A stretch of DNA of 64,000 nucleotides from G965216255 sp965216255 (GTDB lineage Bacteria; Bacteroidota; Rhodothermia; Rhodothermales; Bin80). The notes beneath the pieces were generated by a model. The model had not been told where the DNA came from, did no database searches, and saw only the letters and a program-made list of their open reading frames with translations. Every line of letters starts with the position of its first letter. Position 1 is the stretch's first letter. The stretch is from assembly GCA_965216255.1 (NCBI GenBank), contig OZ244148.1, positions 4,774,001-4,838,000 on the forward strand. Reading direction: 5' to 3'. The translations under genes were made by a program, and so were the position numbers. Shown one piece after another: positions 1 through 8,551 of this stretch.

Positions 1-768
1 CTCCTGCGCGTGCCCGAGATCGCCTGTCCGGAAGGCATACATGAGGCGGGAGAAGTGGCGGGCGGCGAAATTGTAGGTGGCCCCCATGGCGAGCACCCCC
101 AGCAGCATTTCGTCTACGCCAAACAGGATGTCAAAATCGCCCGCCTGCAGACGTGCCGCATATTCGGGCAGGTTCGGATCGCAGAATTGGAGGCCGCAGA
201 GCGTCGGAATCCTCCCGGCAGCTTGTGCAAGAAAGGCTGCCACGGGTAGCTTCACGCCCGTTAGTGACGGGATATGATAGTATTAAAAGCGAGTGCGCTC
301 GGCGAGCTCCGCCACGCGGATGCAGCAGTCCACCAGCGCCTCTGTGGATGCCGGCCTGAACTAGCACGGCGGGTGCATGGCGATGGCACACACGCCCAGG
401 TCTGCGGCATGTGCGGCGAGCCTCCGTGCTTCGGCAAGACTGTTGTGCCCCACATTTACAATGAAACGCCGCCCTGGAGGCAGCGCAGCCCGCCAGGCTT
501 CCGCGACGACCATTCGTTCTGCGCAGGATAGCGACGGACCTTCACCGGTGGTGCCGCAGACAAAGGCGCCGGGCACGCCCTGCCCCTCCAGCAGCGCCGC
601 CTGGCGTGCTATCATGTGTGCGTGCAGGGTGCCGTCAGCGCGGAAGGGCGTGTGTGGCGGCAAGAAGGCAAGAGTTCGGCTCGCTAACAGGTGCTGGCGT
701 GGAATTTGCGTAAAGGTATGAAGGAGCGGCACAATTTTATTCAGGGGGCACATCCTTGCACAAGCCAT
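1..768 (-). pseudogene. N-acetylneuraminate lyase / DapA-family aldolase, broken by two in-frame stops
   Basis: The protein reads in one frame from about 768 down to the window edge and resembles the NPL/NanA branch of the DHDPS superfamily, class I aldolases that cleave sialic acid to ManNAc and pyruvate. Visible family landmarks are CGTTGEGPSLS near the N-terminus (the GTTGE loop), YYHIPSLTGVKLP around the Schiff-base region, and LFGVDEMLLGVLAMGATYNF. The frame is interrupted by TAG at 361-363 (after HPPC) and TAA about 80 bases further on (after ERTRF). Family alignment from memory puts Tyr at the second site and probably at the first. About six residues are also missing after MGAT relative to NPL. 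The C-terminus lies outside the window. Its 5' end overlaps the start of the opposite-strand transporter gene by two bases. Two independent nonsense changes make it non-functional unless stops are read through. Confidence 0.8.
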
Positions 769-2125
769 GGCCGCCCGGGACCCGTATCAGCGCAGCAGCG
801 ACACCATTCTTGCGCCACCGGCCAGTCTGCGTGAGCGCATCCGGTTCATGGGTCCCGGATTCATCCTGTCGGCCTCCATTGTCGGCTCGGGCGAACTCAT
901 CGCAACAACGCGACTGGGTGCGGAGGCCGGCTGGATTACCCTTTGGGTGATTATCGTTAGCTGCCTGGTAAAGGTGGCCGTGCAGCTGGAGTTCGGCAAG
1001 CAGGCCATCTATTCGGGCGAGACGACCATGCAAGCGCTGAACCGGCTGCCAGGCCCACGTTTCGGGAAGGCAAGGTGGACCATCTGGATGTGGCTGGTGC
1101 TGATGGCCGTAAAGTTGTTGCAACTCGGAGGCATAGTCGGTGGCACCGCACTTGTTCTGTTCATCGTGGTGCCGCAGGTGCCGCTGCCGGTATGGTGCCT
1201 GTTTACCGCGATCTCCGTATCGCTCATCATTTATCGCGGGCACTACGCGCCGGTTGAGCGTATTTCCCTTATCCTCATCGCGCTGTTTACCCTGCTAACG
1301 CTGATGTCGGTCGTGGCGCTGCAGTTTACACCTCTGCACATCAGCGCATCCGAGGTGATGACAGGCCTAACGTTCCGCCTTCCGGCTGAAGTCGCCTTTG
1401 TGGCCATTGGCGCCTTTGGTATCACGGGTGTAGGCGGCGACGAGATCATGGCCTACAACTACTGGCTCATCGAGAAGGGATACGCCGCGCATACCGGGCC
1501 GCGCGAGCGCAGCGACGCATGGCATGCGCGCGCCCGGGGATGGATCCGAGTCATGACGCTGGACGCACTCGCCTCCATGGTCGTTTATACGGTCATGACG
1601 GCGTCGTTTTACGCACTGGGTGCGGCCATTCTGCACACGCAGGGGCTGTTACCTGAGGGGATGGAAATAGTGGAAACACTCTCGAGGCTGTATACCGGGA
1701 GCCTGGGGCCGTGGGCCGGCGTCGTGTTTTTGGCGGGCGCTTTCGCGGTGCTGTTTTCCACGCTGTTCGGCGCACTTGCCATCTGGACCCGGCTGTTCTC
1801 AGATGCCTTCGCCCAGATTGGATGGCTCGATTTTTCCGATATGCGGCAGCGGCGTCTATCCATTGCCATTTTGGCCTGGGCCTTTCCGCTTGTGTGGGCA
1901 GCGCTGTTTCTTCTGGTCAAGCTGCCGGCGCTCATGGTGGTGATCGGGGGCGTGGCGGGAACCGTGATCCTGCTCATTGTGGTCTATGCCGCCGTGCATT
2001 TTCGGTATCGGCAGTTGCCGGAGGACCTTGCCCAGGGCCGGGTATACGATCTCATCCTGTGGGTTAGCATCGCATCGATACTGCTTGTGGCTATCTATGG
2101 GCTGTACCAGGTAATGGCGGGGTAG
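767..2125 (+). CDS. Divergent Nramp-family metal ion transporter
   Basis: This 452-residue polytopic inner-membrane protein has about eleven hydrophobic segments. Its first helix region (residues about 28-50, GPGFILSASIVGSGELIATT) aligns with TM1 of Nramp/MntH transporters, which import Mn2+ or Fe2+ with protons. The canonical metal-binding DPGN of TM1 is replaced by VGSGE, and the TM6 MPH region reads ITGVGGDEIMAYNYW. It therefore belongs to an Nramp-related subgroup whose substrate cannot be inferred; Mg2+ or another ion is possible. The start at 767 is the first ATG but has only a distant purine run (744-748) as ribosome site; ATG 848 is an alternative that would still keep all predicted helices. 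The gene is intact. It diverges from the broken lyase and shows no operon partner. Confidence 0.85.
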   Translation: MAARDPYQRSSDTILAPPASLRERIRFMGPGFILSASIVGSGELIATTRLGAEAGWITLWVIIVSCLVKVAVQLEFGKQAIYSGETTMQALNRLPGPRFGKARWTIWMWLVLMAVKLLQLGGIVGGTALVLFIVVPQVPLPVWCLFTAISVSLIIYRGHYAPVERISLILIALFTLLTLMSVVALQFTPLHISASEVMTGLTFRLPAEVAFVAIGAFGITGVGGDEIMAYNYWLIEKGYAAHTGPRERSDAWHARARGWIRVMTLDALASMVVYTVMTASFYALGAAILHTQGLLPEGMEIVETLSRLYTGSLGPWAGVVFLAGAFAVLFSTLFGALAIWTRLFSDAFAQIGWLDFSDMRQRRLSIAILAWAFPLVWAALFLLVKLPALMVVIGGVAGTVILLIVVYAAVHFRYRQLPEDLAQGRVYDLILWVSIASILLVAIYGLYQVMAG

Positions 2126-2860
2126 CAGCCGGGCCTTGGTGCGGAGCCGGGTAGCGAGAGATTCAATGCCTCTGCTGACGAAGGCGAGAGCCATGCTTCT
2201 GGTCCTCAATCCGTTTGTGCCCTACGCCGTAGGGACGAGTCCGCTGCGGGCGGGGGACTTTGTGGACGAGGGGTGCGATCTGGTCGTGGCGGTGACGCGG
2301 AAGGCGCCGCGGTCTGGATCGGCGCGCTATAGAGAGGAGGAAGGTCTCGGGCATATGGCCAGCGCAGCCTCCTTCGCTGCAGCGCGCCCGTTCAAGAGGG
2401 CTGGAGGAGCCACGACATGGTGCTGGATGCGGCCTCCATCGCTCCTCTGGTCTTGCCATGAAATCATGCATTCCGGTGCCGACCTATATCACGCCCACGA
2501 AATGTTCCCAAGACCAAACCATGCGAGGCAAAGCAGGCGCGCAGCTGCATACCTGCGCACGATGTGGGGGCACCATGTGTTTGCAACAATACCATGGTCT
2601 TATGGGTTACCTTACATTAGTATTACTAAGAGGGAGGTACCGATGCTGCGAGCTTGGAATTCAGGGTTGAGCTGCCTTGGCCTGGTGCTATGAGGCCATG
2701 CCGACTGGACTGGCAGGATGCGGGTGCCGCATTGTGGTGCTCCGGCCCATCACACACGGCCGTGTGGTGTCTTGCGGACGTGAAAATTTGTATCTTGGCC
2801 TGCCCGAGGCCCCTGCGACCAGCGGGTATTTCGATTGGGTGAGTTCTCTTGTGGATAGGG
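2126..2860. other. Non-coding or decayed spacer
   Basis: About 735 bases separate the transporter from the Ig-repeat protein. No reading frame here gives a recognisable family. A short plus-strand frame at 2521-2670 contains CARCGG and a later RCC, faintly like a small zinc ribbon, but it lacks the second CxxC and I do not call it. The promoter and leader of the downstream 3.7-kb gene should lie in the last 150 bases. Confidence 0.4.
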
Positions 2861-5800
2861 ATGATTGAGACATTTTGCCGCAAGGACTTGCCATTTAGCG
2901 CAACGTCCATCCGGATCAGAGCAATAGCAGGGCGGCTACCCAGCGCTGCGTACGTGGTTGCTGCGTTTTGCCTGGTGGCCACAAGTCCTGTGATTGGGCA
3001 GGAGCTGCTTGGCTACGAGATGGAGCGCAGCGCGGATGTGTGCCATGATCTGAGCCTAAGGGCCGGCGAAGCTGCCAAGGTTGACTGCGTTCTTCAGGAG
3101 GGGCCCGGCCTTGTTTTCGAATGGATAAGTCCGGATGCTGCCTCGCTGGCTTATCTGGAGAATCTGTCGGACGCTTCTCCGCGGTTTCGTGCACCCTCCG
3201 GTCTTTTGCAGGCGCGGCGGTTCACGTACTACCGCATTGCGAGGGATGCGGCGGGAGGCGCAACCCGCCGCACTAGGTTGGAGGTAGTAGTTAGCCCGGA
3301 TTATACCGTCGACTGCCGGTTGCCCGGTGGTAGCCCCCTCAAGGGAGAGGCCAGGCGCTGGTGCGAGGAAGCGGACAACGCGCACGGTCAGGTTCCAGAG
3401 GATTCGTGGCCGGCTGTCGGCGGCGCAGAAGAAACACCGGTGCTCGCCAAAGAGCGGCCACTGGAGGACACTGCGGTGTTGTTGGAAGCTCCCCTCGTGA
3501 GCTGTGTGCATTCCATTACCGTGGAAGAGAGTGCGGAGACGCTTCTATCATGCACCGGAATAAGTCCGTCCGGTGATTTGCTGCAGTACACGGCCGAATT
3601 CGACTGGCCACCGTACACGGAAACGATGATTTTGCCAGCGGGAGCGTTTGACTATGTATTAAAGGCACCGGCGATTACCGACGCAGCCGATATCAGGACT
3701 ATTGAGCTTTCGGCCCTGGACCTGGAAACCGGGCTGTCGGCCTCCCATGCCGTAGAAGTGCATGTCATTGACGCGGACCCCGTTCTGGAATGCGACGACC
3801 TCGTGGTAAGAGAGGGCGAACACGTGGAGATTCCGTGTTCGGCGACGGCTGCAGGCAGATTCCAGTACCAGTTCATCCCGCAGGTGCGCCTTGGTGACAT
3901 GCCGTGGGGCCTGTATGATCGCATACCTTCCTTTGTGGCGCCCGAAGTGAGCCGGGACACGAGCTTCGCCGTAGTGGTGCGAGTGCTGGAGCCGGAGGCG
4001 CGGCGCGTGGTGCAGCGCACCCTCACCATGGTGGTTCAGGATGCGGATGGTATCGACTTTGGGATGCCGATGAACCTGACGATTGAGTGTAACCCGTCTG
4101 TCGTGGAAGTTTACGAGAGCGAGCCGGAGATCAGCATCGAGTGTACCGTGACAAGCGGCCAGGATGGAGACTTTGTATGGACATGGGCGGCGGAAGGCCA
4201 AACGCCGCTCGAATTCTTGCTGCCTGATTTCAACGTGAATACACCCAGATTCGCTGACTTTCAAACGCCGGAGTCGGTGGAGGAGGATGCCCACTTTGAG
4301 TATTCCGTAACCGCCTCGCATGACGAACTGGGCGCTTCCAATCGCGCCAGCATATTCATCTCTGTACTGGAGAGGCCGGATATTACCGTTGCTTGCGAAG
4401 ACATGCGCGCGCGCGTAGCGGATCCTCCGTTGGAGCTTTCCTGCATCGCCACGAACGAGAAGAATGTAGCGCGTACATATTTGTGGGACTGGGAAGGGCC
4501 CATTGAGCTGTTGATCGGAGATTTGGCAAATACGGGAATGCCCAGCTTCGAAGTGCCGACCGAACAGGAGGAGCTGTTTCAGGACTACGTATACACGGTT
4601 TCGGCTTCAGCGGAGCTTGCCGATCCGCCGGAGGTGCGCGAGACGCTCACCATCACGGTGGAGAAGATACTGGGCACGCTAACGCTCAGTTGCGCCACGC
4701 CTATAGAGGTTTACGAGGGCGCTGCGGACGTGGCACTCGAGTGCATGGTGGCACCAGTGGATCCCGGGGTGGGTCTGGTTTGGAGCTGGCAGCCGCAGGG
4801 TGGGGTGGAGGACAGACTGATAGCCGGTCCAGACAATTTCAGTGCGCCGATATTTCAGGTGCCGGGTGCTGTGCCCGCGGACCAGACCTATGAGTATGCC
4901 ATCAGCATTAGCGCGCCCAACTACATCAGCTCGGAGCCGCAGTTTGTCTCGATTGTCGTGCTGAGAAAGCCGACGCTCGCGCTAGACTGTGAAAGCGAGG
5001 TGACCGTCAGCGTAGGTGATCCCCCAAGAAGGCTCCATTGCGAGGTAACAAATGACAAGGGCCTTGCGCTTGATTATTTGTGGCAGTGGGATCCTGGAGT
5101 ACGACTTACGCAGAGGGATACGGCAACGCCTCTTTTTGATGTGCCCAGGGAGCAACGGGCAGAGTCGAGAAGTTACCCGTATAGGGTGTCTGTTACCGCC
5201 GACAACGCTATTGCGGCGGTCGGGATGGTTGAGGTTAACGTGGTCAATCCAGACGCGGTATCGCCGTTTCAGGTTATGGTCAGTACCACGGCTCTGGATT
5301 TTGGGACGCTGGGGCCTTCCGGTCTGGCCAGACTGGATCCGACAACGGAGCAGATATCCGGCTTAACTTACGGCGGGGCCGCGCACGCCGGTCGTTTGGT
5401 TGTTACGGCACAGGACAGTGTGTCCGTATCTCTTGAATTCACAGGTCCGGCTCTGCTTCATTACACCGATGAGCGGGGCGTGCGCCACGCTTCCCGGTCG
5501 CTTTCGCTGGCACCCACGTGGTCCTATTCGGAATCGTGTGTGACATTGGCGCCGGAAGTGCTGAAGAGTAGCTACGTTCGGGCGCAAATGGGGGAAGGAG
5601 ATTGTCGTCTGCTCCGGTTCGGGGGCGAGGTTGCACTGGAAGCAGCAGAACCGGGGACGTATACGGGAGAGATCCCCGTGGTGCTTTCGCTGCGCAGCTT
5701 GGAAGAGACCTACTTCATACCCGTTACGCTGGCGCTACAGCAAGAGCGGCGCGTTGTCACTCTGGGCCTGGACGGTGCGCGCTTTGGCCCTGCAACCGTC

Positions 5801-6565
5801 GATTCCGGCGGCCTGGAAAGGGACCAGAGCCTGAGCATTTATCCAAGCGTAGCGGTGTTGGAAGCCGGAGACACCGAGGGCATATTTGAAATCTCCAATC
5901 CTTCGGTGGTCCCGCTGGAAGTTACCGTAGCGACCGAATTCGGCTATAGTGAAGCACAAGTGCCGCCGGCCGGCCGATTCACTGCCGCCGGCGTCAGCGT
6001 CACCGACCTGGAGGAATCGGTCCTGGGAGATCTCTCGGACAAAATCTCCGTTCACCCCGCGCTGTTGCTGCTGGCGCCGGGACAGACGAAGCAGGTGCGT
6101 TATGCCTTGCGTGAAGGGGAGCAGGCGCGAATGGGTGACAGGGGCTACGCGGCCTTCTTGACCTTCACGGCGGAGCCGCGCCACTATCTGCGGGTAGACC
6201 AATTGCCCGAATCGGTGCGCACCGCGCGAACGGCACGGATTTCGACCCGAGTCCATGGCGTGTACATTCCAGGCGATGGCCCTGGCGTGCTGTCAGCGGC
6301 GCTGGAATCCGTCCAGGATGGGCCCGGGCAGCGCCCGTCTGTCACGCTGCTCATTGCGACCCGTGACCACCCGTTTGCCGGCCAGGTGGCCATACGGAGC
6401 CAGGGAGGTGAGGAGCTGGGAAGATCGGAGATTCTGGTTTATACGCGCAGCCGCGTGCGCGTGCCGCTACGCGCCGCTCCAGGGCGCACTGTAACGGTCC
6501 ATTTCATTCCGCGAGGCAACGCGCAGACGCCGCCACCAGTGCGGCTGTCCGTCAGCTTGCCGTAG
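2861..6565 (+). CDS. Large secreted protein with tandem Cys-paired Ig-like repeats
   Basis: The protein has about 1235 residues. After a charged leader, a hydrophobic stretch (AAYVVAAFCLVATSPVIGQE) acts as signal peptide. The next 750 residues contain a repeated unit of roughly 99 residues that starts with a pattern like LxCxxxxxVxEGxxxxLxC and includes a W-x-W core. Copies begin near bases 3490, 3785, 4075, 4381, 4680 and 4976, with an earlier copy near 3035. Two Cys per unit suggest an intradomain disulfide in an extracytoplasmic Ig/cadherin-like fold. From about base 5270 a different region follows (VSTTALDFGTLGPSG), resembling DUF4402-like modules, and then a region (FEISNPSVVPLEVTV, LLLLAPGQTKQVRY) like the N-terminal domain of pilus chaperones. 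No sorting tail is visible. I chose ATG 2861, preceded by GGATAGGG; TTG 2849 is possible. Function is unknown; surface adhesion or matrix building is an inference. Confidence 0.8.
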   Translation: MIETFCRKDLPFSATSIRIRAIAGRLPSAAYVVAAFCLVATSPVIGQELLGYEMERSADVCHDLSLRAGEAAKVDCVLQEGPGLVFEWISPDAASLAYLENLSDASPRFRAPSGLLQARRFTYYRIARDAAGGATRRTRLEVVVSPDYTVDCRLPGGSPLKGEARRWCEEADNAHGQVPEDSWPAVGGAEETPVLAKERPLEDTAVLLEAPLVSCVHSITVEESAETLLSCTGISPSGDLLQYTAEFDWPPYTETMILPAGAFDYVLKAPAITDAADIRTIELSALDLETGLSASHAVEVHVIDADPVLECDDLVVREGEHVEIPCSATAAGRFQYQFIPQVRLGDMPWGLYDRIPSFVAPEVSRDTSFAVVVRVLEPEARRVVQRTLTMVVQDADGIDFGMPMNLTIECNPSVVEVYESEPEISIECTVTSGQDGDFVWTWAAEGQTPLEFLLPDFNVNTPRFADFQTPESVEEDAHFEYSVTASHDELGASNRASIFISVLERPDITVACEDMRARVADPPLELSCIATNEKNVARTYLWDWEGPIELLIGDLANTGMPSFEVPTEQEELFQDYVYTVSASAELADPPEVRETLTITVEKILGTLTLSCATPIEVYEGAADVALECMVAPVDPGVGLVWSWQPQGGVEDRLIAGPDNFSAPIFQVPGAVPADQTYEYAISISAPNYISSEPQFVSIVVLRKPTLALDCESEVTVSVGDPPRRLHCEVTNDKGLALDYLWQWDPGVRLTQRDTATPLFDVPREQRAESRSYPYRVSVTADNAIAAVGMVEVNVVNPDAVSPFQVMVSTTALDFGTLGPSGLARLDPTTEQISGLTYGGAAHAGRLVVTAQDSVSVSLEFTGPALLHYTDERGVRHASRSLSLAPTWSYSESCVTLAPEVLKSSYVRAQMGEGDCRLLRFGGEVALEAAEPGTYTGEIPVVLSLRSLEETYFIPVTLALQQERRVVTLGLDGARFGPATVDSGGLERDQSLSIYPSVAVLEAGDTEGIFEISNPSVVPLEVTVATEFGYSEAQVPPAGRFTAAGVSVTDLEESVLGDLSDKISVHPALLLLAPGQTKQVRYALREGEQARMGDRGYAAFLTFTAEPRHYLRVDQLPESVRTARTARISTRVHGVYIPGDGPGVLSAALESVQDGPGQRPSVTLLIATRDHPFAGQVAIRSQGGEELGRSEILVYTRSRVRVPLRAAPGRTVTVHFIPRGNAQTPPPVRLSVSLP

Positions 6566-6598
6566 ATCGCATAGCATGCCGCGGTGATCCGGAGCGGA

Positions 6599-7579
6599 CT
6601 ACGGAGCCGGGCCAAGCGGCACGGGCTCGTCCACCATCAGTTGCACGTGCGGGAAGGGGATCTCAATGTGCGCCTTGCGCAGGGCTTCCCGAATTTGCTC
6701 CTTGTATTCATACTGGAGGGCCATTTCGTGGGCTGCGTCCTTCAGGAAAAGCCAGAGCACCATATCCATGCCCGATTCAGCCAGTGCCGCAACCTTGACC
6801 TCCGGCAGGTAGCCGGGATGCAGCCGGGCATCCTGCTCGGTGAGCGCGAGCACCACCTGGCGCGCTTCGCGCGGATGCTCTTTGTAGGCGATACTGAAGG
6901 GGATCTCCACGCGGAGCGGGTTTAGCATGGCGTGATTGAGCAGTTGGTTGTTGACCATCTGCACATTGGGCATCACCATGACTTCATTGTTTGGCGTCCG
7001 GAGGCGCGTGGAGCGCAGCGTTATTTCCACCACCGTGCCGTAGGTGCCCTGGATAATGATAGTATCCCCTATGCGGAAGGGCTGATCAAGCAAAATGGTC
7101 ACGCCCGAGATGATGTTTTCCACGGTATCCTTTGCCGCAAAGCCGACGGCGACGCCGGCAAGACCAAGCCCGAGCCCGAGCCCGGCGAGGTTGAAGCCCA
7201 ATTGGTCCAGCGCCGTAATACCGACGAATGCCAGGCCTATGATTCGCAACGCCTGCAGCAGCAGCGTCTCCAGGCCGGGCTTGATATACTTGCTGCGCCG
7301 CAGCCCCCGGCGAAGGAGTGCAAAAAGCGCCCTGTACAGACCATAAAGCAGTAGGAAAACTACCAGGGCGCTGAGCAGGCGCGGCGCCCAGTGCAGTACG
7401 AAAGCCGAGAGGCCCTCGTACAGCACGCCCGTACTGTGGCCAAGTTCTCCTGTAAAGAGCAGGTCGCCTGCGTGCTCCAGCTCTGCATTCAGGCGCGCAA
7501 GGGATCCCGTCGTGTCCGCGGCTTCGGCCGGGGGGACCACCAGGCTGTCGGCTGCCAGTGTGTCAGCTACCTGCTGCAT
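6599..7579 (-). CDS. MscS-family small-conductance mechanosensitive channel
   Basis: The protein has 326 residues, close to the family norm. Two to three membrane segments are followed by a glycine- and alanine-rich pore helix region (LGLGLGLAGVAVGFAAKDTVENIISGVTI), the hallmark of MscS TM3. Next comes the beta domain (DQPFRIGDTIIIQGTYGTVVEITLRSTRLRTPNNEVMVMPN) and a mixed alpha/beta C-terminal domain. It should release osmolytes on hypo-osmotic shock in the inner membrane. The start ATG lies only three bases after the folD stop on the same strand, so the two are very probably co-transcribed. The N-terminal 40 residues are polar and may form a periplasmic extension. Confidence 0.93.
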   Translation of the reverse strand: MQQVADTLAADSLVVPPAEAADTTGSLARLNAELEHAGDLLFTGELGHSTGVLYEGLSAFVLHWAPRLLSALVVFLLLYGLYRALFALLRRGLRRSKYIKPGLETLLLQALRIIGLAFVGITALDQLGFNLAGLGLGLGLAGVAVGFAAKDTVENIISGVTILLDQPFRIGDTIIIQGTYGTVVEITLRSTRLRTPNNEVMVMPNVQMVNNQLLNHAMLNPLRVEIPFSIAYKEHPREARQVVLALTEQDARLHPGYLPEVKVAALAESGMDMVLWLFLKDAAHEMALQYEYKEQIREALRKAHIEIPFPHVQLMVDEPVPLGPAP

Positions 7580-7582
7580 ATG

Positions 7583-8476
7583 CTACCTGTGCTGCGCCGC
7601 GGCAAGCGTGTTTCTAAGAAGCATGGCCACGGTCATGGGACCCACCCCGCCGGGCACGGGCGTAACGGCACCGGCAACGCGGCCGACGGCTTTGTAATCC
7701 ACATCTCCCACCAGCCTGTAGCCGCGGGGACGCGAGGCGTCGGCGATACGGTTTATGCCCACGTCAATCACGCTGGCCCCGTGCCTCACCATCTCTGCCC
7801 CGACAAAATGTGCGCGTCCAATGGCCGCCACCAAAATGTCGGCCTCCCGGCACAAGGCCGGCAGATCCTCCGTGCGACTGTGGCATACCGTCACCGTGGC
7901 GTTGCCGCCAAGAAGCAGGTGGGCCAAAGGCTTGCCGACCAGATTGCTTCTTCCGATGATCACGGCGCGGCGACCGGTCGTCGCGATGTTCGAGCGCTCC
8001 AGGAGCGCCATGATGCCTGCCGGCGTGCAGGGTACAAGGCCCGGCTGGCCCGTAGCCAGCTTTCCTGCGTTGACCACGTGCAGGCCGTCAACGTCCTTGT
8101 CCGGGTCAATGGCCTGAAGGATGCGGCGTGCATCCACGTGGCCAGGCAGCGGAAGCTGGACTAGGATGCCGTCCACGCCACGGTCAGCGTTCAGCTTGGC
8201 CACAATGTCCAGCAGGGCGGCCTCCGAAATGTCTGCGTCAAGAGTGAGCGTGTCACCCGCAATGCCCGCCTCATGGCTGGCATGGATCTTGCCGCGCACA
8301 TAGGACGCCGACGCAGGGTTGCCTCCTACAAGCACAACTGCCAGGTAGGGTGGGGCATGGCCGGCGGCCGTCCACTCTTCCACTTCCGTGCGCACCTCGG
8401 CGCGGATGGTCGCAGCGATTTCGGATCCCGCAATGCGCTTGGCCACGGCAGTCTTTGGGCTTGAGGGAGTGCGCAA
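7583..8476 (-). CDS. folD: Bifunctional methylenetetrahydrofolate dehydrogenase / cyclohydrolase
   Basis: This 297-residue cytosolic enzyme interconverts 5,10-methylene-THF and 10-formyl-THF using NADP+. Family motifs present are SYVRGKIHASHEAGI with the catalytic Lys, DGILVQLPLPGHVD, DKDVDGLH, the Rossmann signature VIIGRSNLVGKPLAHLLL, and the C-terminal PVPGGVGPMTVAMLL. The only start in the open frame that keeps the whole domain is TTG at 8476; GTG ten codons later is the alternative, and the domain proper begins around residue 13. It is the first gene of a two-gene minus-strand unit with the mechanosensitive channel. The divergent TonB receptor starts 75 bases away, so the spacer 8477-8551 must hold both promoters. 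Confidence 0.95.
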   Translation of the reverse strand: MRTPSSPKTAVAKRIAGSEIAATIRAEVRTEVEEWTAAGHAPPYLAVVLVGGNPASASYVRGKIHASHEAGIAGDTLTLDADISEAALLDIVAKLNADRGVDGILVQLPLPGHVDARRILQAIDPDKDVDGLHVVNAGKLATGQPGLVPCTPAGIMALLERSNIATTGRRAVIIGRSNLVGKPLAHLLLGGNATVTVCHSRTEDLPALCREADILVAAIGRAHFVGAEMVRHGASVIDVGINRIADASRPRGYRLVGDVDYKAVGRVAGAVTPVPGGVGPMTVAMLLRNTLAAAQHR

Positions 8477-8551
8477 ACGAAGCGGAGTGTATAAAGATGC
8501 CAGGCACAGGGGCGGGGCGCCTGGCAGCAGGCTTCGCTACATTGTAGCGTC

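Noticed and set aside
2521..2670. Possible small zinc-ribbon protein
   Set aside because: One CxxCGG-like knuckle is present but the second cysteine pair is not; no start or conservation evidence.
2136..2693. 185-residue plus-strand frame after the transporter gene
   Set aside because: Its translation is irregular, Arg/Ala-rich and without domain features; it looks like an open frame in GC-rich spacer.
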